Positions 60,811-64,000 of a stretch of DNA of 64,000 nt are shown one piece after another. The DNA lies in the NCBI GenBank assembly GCA_035556075.1, contig DATMFQ010000006.1, positions 138,423 to 202,422 on the forward strand, given 5' to 3'. Within the stretch, counting starts at the first letter, position 1; each line of letters starts with the position of its first letter. A program made the translations under genes and the position numbers. Under the pieces are notes generated by a model that saw only the letters and a list, made by a program, of their open reading frames with translations, was not told the origin of the DNA and searched no databases. Origin of the DNA: 73-13 sp035556075. GTDB taxonomy: Bacteria > Actinomycetota > Actinomycetes > Actinomycetales > Microbacteriaceae.

Positions 60811-62196
60811 TCAGCCAGTCCCGAACACGAGTGGATGGACGAGGACGACCACCGCGGCCCAGATCGAATACGCGGGGAGCGTGCTCATCAGCCACCGCTC
60901 GAGGGCGGCGATCGGCGTGCGGCCGCCGAGCTGGAGCGCGCTGAGGGCGGCCGCGACGGCGAGGACCACGACGAGCAGGAGGTTGAGCCCGAGCGCCGCG
61001 ACGCGGTTTGCGGTCCAGCCGTAGTCGCCGACCCGGTCGATGAGGTCGAGGAGCAGCATGGTGTCGAGCACAAGCGCGCCGAAGATCGCGAGCAACCCCG
61101 CGATGTCGAAGAAGCGGGTCGCGCGACGGGTGCCTCGCGCCGAGAGGTTATAGAGCACGAGCCCGAGCACGAGGACCAGGAGGACGTCGAGGACGATCAT
61201 GAACTCCCGATCGAAGCCGCGCTGCGCGCCGCCGACCAGGTAGAGCGCCGCCGCGCCGAGGCAGACGAGCGCGACAAGCGGGAGGAAGATGCGCGCGAGC
61301 ACCGGCGCGAGGTTCTCGATGATCGACTGTTTCGCCGTGACGAGCCACGCGGAAACGGGCACGGCCACGACCGCGCACGATCCGAGGCCCACCTGTGCGA
61401 GCCAGGGGAGCGCGGCAGGGGCGAGCGGGGCCACGATCGCCGAGGTCAGGCCAAAGAGGACACCCCCGCCGAGCGCGAGGAGCGTGAAGTAAATCGCAAG
61501 CTCACCGGTGAAGCGGACGAAATCCATGCGGCGCGGCACATCACGCCAGGCCGCGCCGACATCGGCGAGGCCGACACTGAGCCAGGCGGCGATGGGCGCG
61601 TGCAAGGCGACAAGCGCGAACCACTCCCCGCCGGCGATGCGCGGCCCGAGCGGCCCGAGCGCGAGCCCGATGGTGAGGAGGAGGATCGGGGTCAGGGCAA
61701 GGAGCACGCGGCGGCGGCCACTCGCCTCGTCGCGACGCCGGACGAGCAGCCAGATGGTGAGTGCGGCGACAGGGATCAGCGTGAGGAGACCGTAGGCGGC
61801 GGGCGTGCCCGGGCCCGTGGTCGCGCCCGGCCAGCCGATCACCGACCCCAGGAGGAGTTGGAAGCTGGCCGCGGCAACGAGTCCGATCCCGAGCGCCCAC
61901 CACAGGCCCGTGAGCGCCGAGCGCGAGTCCGGCGTCGTGGGCGCCGCGAGCACGAGCTGCTTCCAGAGCCGTGCGCTGTTGGTTCTGGCGAATTCCGCGG
62001 AGATCGCATCGATCGCGCCGAGTCGACGGATGGCGATGAGGAAGGCCTCGTCCTCGTCGAGCCCGGCGGCCAGCAGGACCGCGGCCTCGTCGCGGAGATG
62101 GCCCTCGAGCTCTTCGGCCTCCTCGGCGGTGATCGCTGTGGGCACTCGCAGCTGTGCGCGCCACTCGGCGATCCGCGTTTCGAGCACGGCGCTCAC
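60811..62196 (-). CDS. multi-spanning membrane protein with N-terminal permease-prefix (HAAS-like) domain
   Basis: A protein of 461 residues. Residues 1-75 form a soluble helical domain (EEAEELEGHLRDE, GLDEDEAFLIAIRRLG) of the kind often found beside PadR regulators, and about 11 membrane helices follow. The function is unknown; a permease or signalling role is possible. The GTG at 62196 overlaps the stop of the padR gene (GTGA), so it is the effector partner in a two-gene operon. Confidence 0.7.
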   Translation of the reverse strand: MSAVLETRIAEWRAQLRVPTAITAEEAEELEGHLRDEAAVLLAAGLDEDEAFLIAIRRLGAIDAISAEFARTNSARLWKQLVLAAPTTPDSRSALTGLWWALGIGLVAAASFQLLLGSVIGWPGATTGPGTPAAYGLLTLIPVAALTIWLLVRRRDEASGRRRVLLALTPILLLTIGLALGPLGPRIAGGEWFALVALHAPIAAWLSVGLADVGAAWRDVPRRMDFVRFTGELAIYFTLLALGGGVLFGLTSAIVAPLAPAALPWLAQVGLGSCAVVAVPVSAWLVTAKQSIIENLAPVLARIFLPLVALVCLGAAALYLVGGAQRGFDREFMIVLDVLLVLVLGLVLYNLSARGTRRATRFFDIAGLLAIFGALVLDTMLLLDLIDRVGDYGWTANRVAALGLNLLLVVVLAVAAALSALQLGGRTPIAALERWLMSTLPAYSIWAAVVVLVHPLVFGTG

Positions 62197-62552
62197 GGCG
62201 TCACCCCGAGCACCGGCTGACCGGCGCTTCGCTGCCAGAGCCGGTCGAGCGTCGCGGTCACCGTCGACCACTGCGCGCGCTGCTGTGCGATCGCCCGGGT
62301 GCCAGCCCGCGTGATCGAGTAGTACTTGCGGCGCCGCCCCTCGGGTGAGCGGCCCCACTCGGCGGTGAGGAGTCCGAGTTCCTCGAGACGATGGAGCAGC
62401 GGGTAGAGCATGCCGTCGCTCCACTCGAGCTCGCCCGCGGAGAGTTCGCGCACGCGCGCGAGGATCGCGTAGCCGTAGCTCGGGGAGTCGGCGACGATCG
62501 AGAGCACGAGCGGTGTCGCGACCGCGGCGACGAGGTCTTTGTCGATACGCAT
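62193..62552 (-). CDS. PadR-family transcriptional regulator (small, C-terminal domain absent)
   Basis: A protein of 119 residues consisting of the PadR winged helix (SPSYGYAILARV, LEWSDGMLYPLLHRLEELGLL, RRRKYYSIT) plus a short helix, of the subfamily-2 type. GGAGGAGG precedes the ATG. It overlaps the membrane protein gene and probably represses its own promoter through the palindrome at 62580-62598. Confidence 0.88.
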   Translation of the reverse strand: MRIDKDLVAAVATPLVLSIVADSPSYGYAILARVRELSAGELEWSDGMLYPLLHRLEELGLLTAEWGRSPEGRRRKYYSITRAGTRAIAQQRAQWSTVTATLDRLWQRSAGQPVLGVTP

Positions 62553-62575
62553 CGGTGTCCTCCTCCGGTGCGAAC

Positions 62576-62598
62576 ACTATACCTAGCACTGCTAGGCA
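62576..62598 (-). promoter_or_regulatory. promoter -10 and operator palindrome of the padR-membrane protein operon
   Basis: TATAGT on the minus strand (62581-62576) is a near-consensus -10. Immediately upstream is CCTAGC-ACT-GCTAGG (62582-62596), extendable to TACCTAGC / GCTAGGCA with one mismatch. This is a likely PadR autoregulatory site. Its TACCTA arms resemble the palindrome in the metF promoter. Confidence 0.65.
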
Positions 62599-62674
62599 AG
62601 AGCTGTCAGGTATGGGACCGGATCCGCTGCGCCGCTCCGAGCGACCCGAGGGCCGCCTGTCAGGCACACCTCGC

Positions 62675-62686
62675 TAGCCTGATCCG
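62675..62686 (+). promoter_or_regulatory. leaderless-type promoter of rseP
   Basis: TAGCCT (62675-62680) and 6 nt to the GTG at 62687. Confidence 0.45.
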
Positions 62687-64000
62687 GTGACCGTGGAGAA
62701 CGTCCTGCTCTACATCGCCGGCGTGCTCGTCATCGCGCTCGGCCTCGCGCTCTCCATCGCGCTCCACGAACTCGGTCACCTGTGGCCCGCGAAGCGATTC
62801 GGCGTCTATGTGCCGAAGTACATGATCGGCTTCGGCCCGACGATCTGGTCGATGCGGCGCGGGGAGACCGAGTACGGCGTCAAGGCGCTGCCGCTCGGCG
62901 GTTTCGTCGCACTCTCGGGGATGTACCCGCCGGCGGACGACGGCGTCATGCGGGACTCGACCACGTCATTCTTCGACACCGCCGTCCAGGAGGCGGATCC
63001 CTCCGAGGACCCGAAGCGCGCGTTCTACCTGCTGCCCGCCTGGAAGCGGATCATCGTCATGCTCGGCGGCCCCGCGATGAACCTCGTGCTCGCACTCATC
63101 GCCTACGCGGTCCTCCTGTGCGGCATCGGCATCCCGCAGCTGTCGACGACGATCGGATCGGTGACCGAGTGCGTCGTCCCGGCCTCCGTGTCCCAGCAGG
63201 AATGCGCTCCTGACGATCCGCTCGCTCCCGCGGCCGCCGCGGGGATCGTGCCCGGTGACCGGCTGCTGGCGATCGACGGCGAGGAGGTGACCGACTGGGT
63301 CGCCTCGACCGAGACGATCCGGGCGAACCCCGACCGCGCGCTCCGCATCCTCGTCGAGCGGGACGGCGCCGAGGTCGAACTGGTCGCGACCCCGATGCTT
63401 TCGCAGCGGTACGCGCTCGACGCTGATGGTCAGGTCGTGCTCGACGAGGCGGGGGAGCCGACCTACGTCGACGTCGGCTTCCTCGGGATCGGGCCCGCGA
63501 CCGAGACCGTGCCCCAACCGATCACGGCGGTGCTGCCGGCGGTGGGGGACAACATCGCGCGCGTGGTCGACATCATCTGGCAGCTGCCGGTGAAGATCTG
63601 GGAGGTCGGCACCGTGCTCGTCACCCCGGACGCGGAGCGGGACCCGAACGGTCCGCTGTCGGTCGTCGGCGTCGGCCGTCTCGCGGGGGAGATTGCGAGC
63701 ATCGACACGGTGCCGTTCCTCGACAAGGTCGCGTCGATGATCGGCGTCTTCGCCTCACTCAACATCGCGCTCTTTGTCTTCAACCTCATCCCGCTGCTGC
63801 CGCTCGACGGCGGGCACGTGCTCGGTGCGATCTGGGAATCGGTACGCCGCGGCTGGGCGAAACTGCGCGGCGCCCCCGACCCCGGTCCCGTCGACATCTC
63901 GAAGGCGGCCCCCATCACGCTCGCGGTGATCGCCCTGCTCGGCGTCATGTCCCTCGTGCTCTTCGCCGCCGACATCTTCAAGCCCATCACCCTCCTCTGA
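62687..64000 (+). CDS. rseP: site-2 protease (RseP/Rip1-type M50 metalloprotease)
   Basis: A protein of 437 residues ending exactly at the window edge with TGA. The zinc motif is HELGH (near residue 27), the second active-site motif LDGGH (near residue 373), and a PDZ domain (about 150-235) lies between membrane helices. It cuts anti-sigma factors or other membrane substrates after a first cleavage. ispG would be expected next, outside the window. Confidence 0.93.
   Translation: MTVENVLLYIAGVLVIALGLALSIALHELGHLWPAKRFGVYVPKYMIGFGPTIWSMRRGETEYGVKALPLGGFVALSGMYPPADDGVMRDSTTSFFDTAVQEADPSEDPKRAFYLLPAWKRIIVMLGGPAMNLVLALIAYAVLLCGIGIPQLSTTIGSVTECVVPASVSQQECAPDDPLAPAAAAGIVPGDRLLAIDGEEVTDWVASTETIRANPDRALRILVERDGAEVELVATPMLSQRYALDADGQVVLDEAGEPTYVDVGFLGIGPATETVPQPITAVLPAVGDNIARVVDIIWQLPVKIWEVGTVLVTPDAERDPNGPLSVVGVGRLAGEIASIDTVPFLDKVASMIGVFASLNIALFVFNLIPLLPLDGGHVLGAIWESVRRGWAKLRGAPDPGPVDISKAAPITLAVIALLGVMSLVLFAADIFKPITLL

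Noticed and set aside
1..64000. Mobile elements, CRISPR arrays, integrases or attachment sites
   Set aside because: No transposase, integrase, direct-repeat array or flanking duplications were found. The single tRNA has no integrase next to it.

Overview
The window is a 64 kb stretch of a high-GC (about 70 % by eye) actinobacterial chromosome, most likely from Micrococcales/Microbacteriaceae. This placement is an inference from gene content: a fused Kgd-type 2-oxoglutarate enzyme, GuaB1, sigR-rsrA, an F420-type LLM oxidoreductase, argS-lysA-hom-thrC-thrB-rho-prfA-prmC-sua5-atp gene order, and many promoters of the leaderless actinobacterial type. There is no rRNA, CRISPR array, prophage or insertion sequence. 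One tRNA (Arg, CCG) is present. Coding density is very high and only one stretch above 300 bases (27643-28032) lacks an intact gene.

Bases 1-12934 form an aromatic-catabolism and one-carbon region. On the plus strand lie the tail of a LigK-like aldolase, a PrpF/LigU-like 4-oxalomesaconate tautomerase, a VOC-type extradiol dioxygenase and a class-V PLP enzyme. This run meets, stop codon to stop codon, a minus-strand pair made of a paralogous PLP enzyme and a Rid-family protein. After a cAMP-phosphodiesterase-like gene and a Stealth sugar-phosphate transferase comes a second minus-strand block: metF-purU-ligM, then a PadR regulator and a MetE-like methyltransferase. LigM moves an aryl methyl group to tetrahydrofolate, and MetF and PurU return the one-carbon unit towards methylene-THF and formate. 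The metF promoter carries a palindromic operator between its -35 and -10 boxes.

Bases 13000-28700 are housekeeping: aroA-rsgA-hisN-PEBP opposite sigR-rsrA, then kgd, guaB1, two CNNM/CorC membrane proteins, nnrD, a cysteine desulfurase, a decayed secreted-protein remnant, a DJ-1/PfpI protein and the tRNA. Bases 28750-48260 hold a lipoprotein, argS, the lysine/threonine genes, an abnormal rho, prfA, prmC, sua5, a complete F-type ATP synthase operon and a shortened YaaA.

Bases 48270-64000 hold an alkylation-repair pair (ogt-tag), a CPBP protease, a heterodimeric ABC exporter, YceI, an LLM oxidoreductase, a PP2C phosphatase, alanine dehydrogenase, OsmC, a lipoprotein FKBP, dxr and rseP. A PadR/membrane-protein pair sits between dxr and rseP.

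The observations most worth a second look are: (1) the Rho protein at its canonical locus ends about 110 residues early and lacks several catalytic residues; (2) the dioxygenase / twin PLP enzyme / Rid module joined to an oxalomesaconate lower pathway and a LigM demethylation operon; (3) a SigR-type promoter overlapping the aroA start, with two possible sigR start codons; (4) related operator palindromes upstream of metF and of the second PadR gene; and (5) a consistent leaderless promoter signature in front of many genes.
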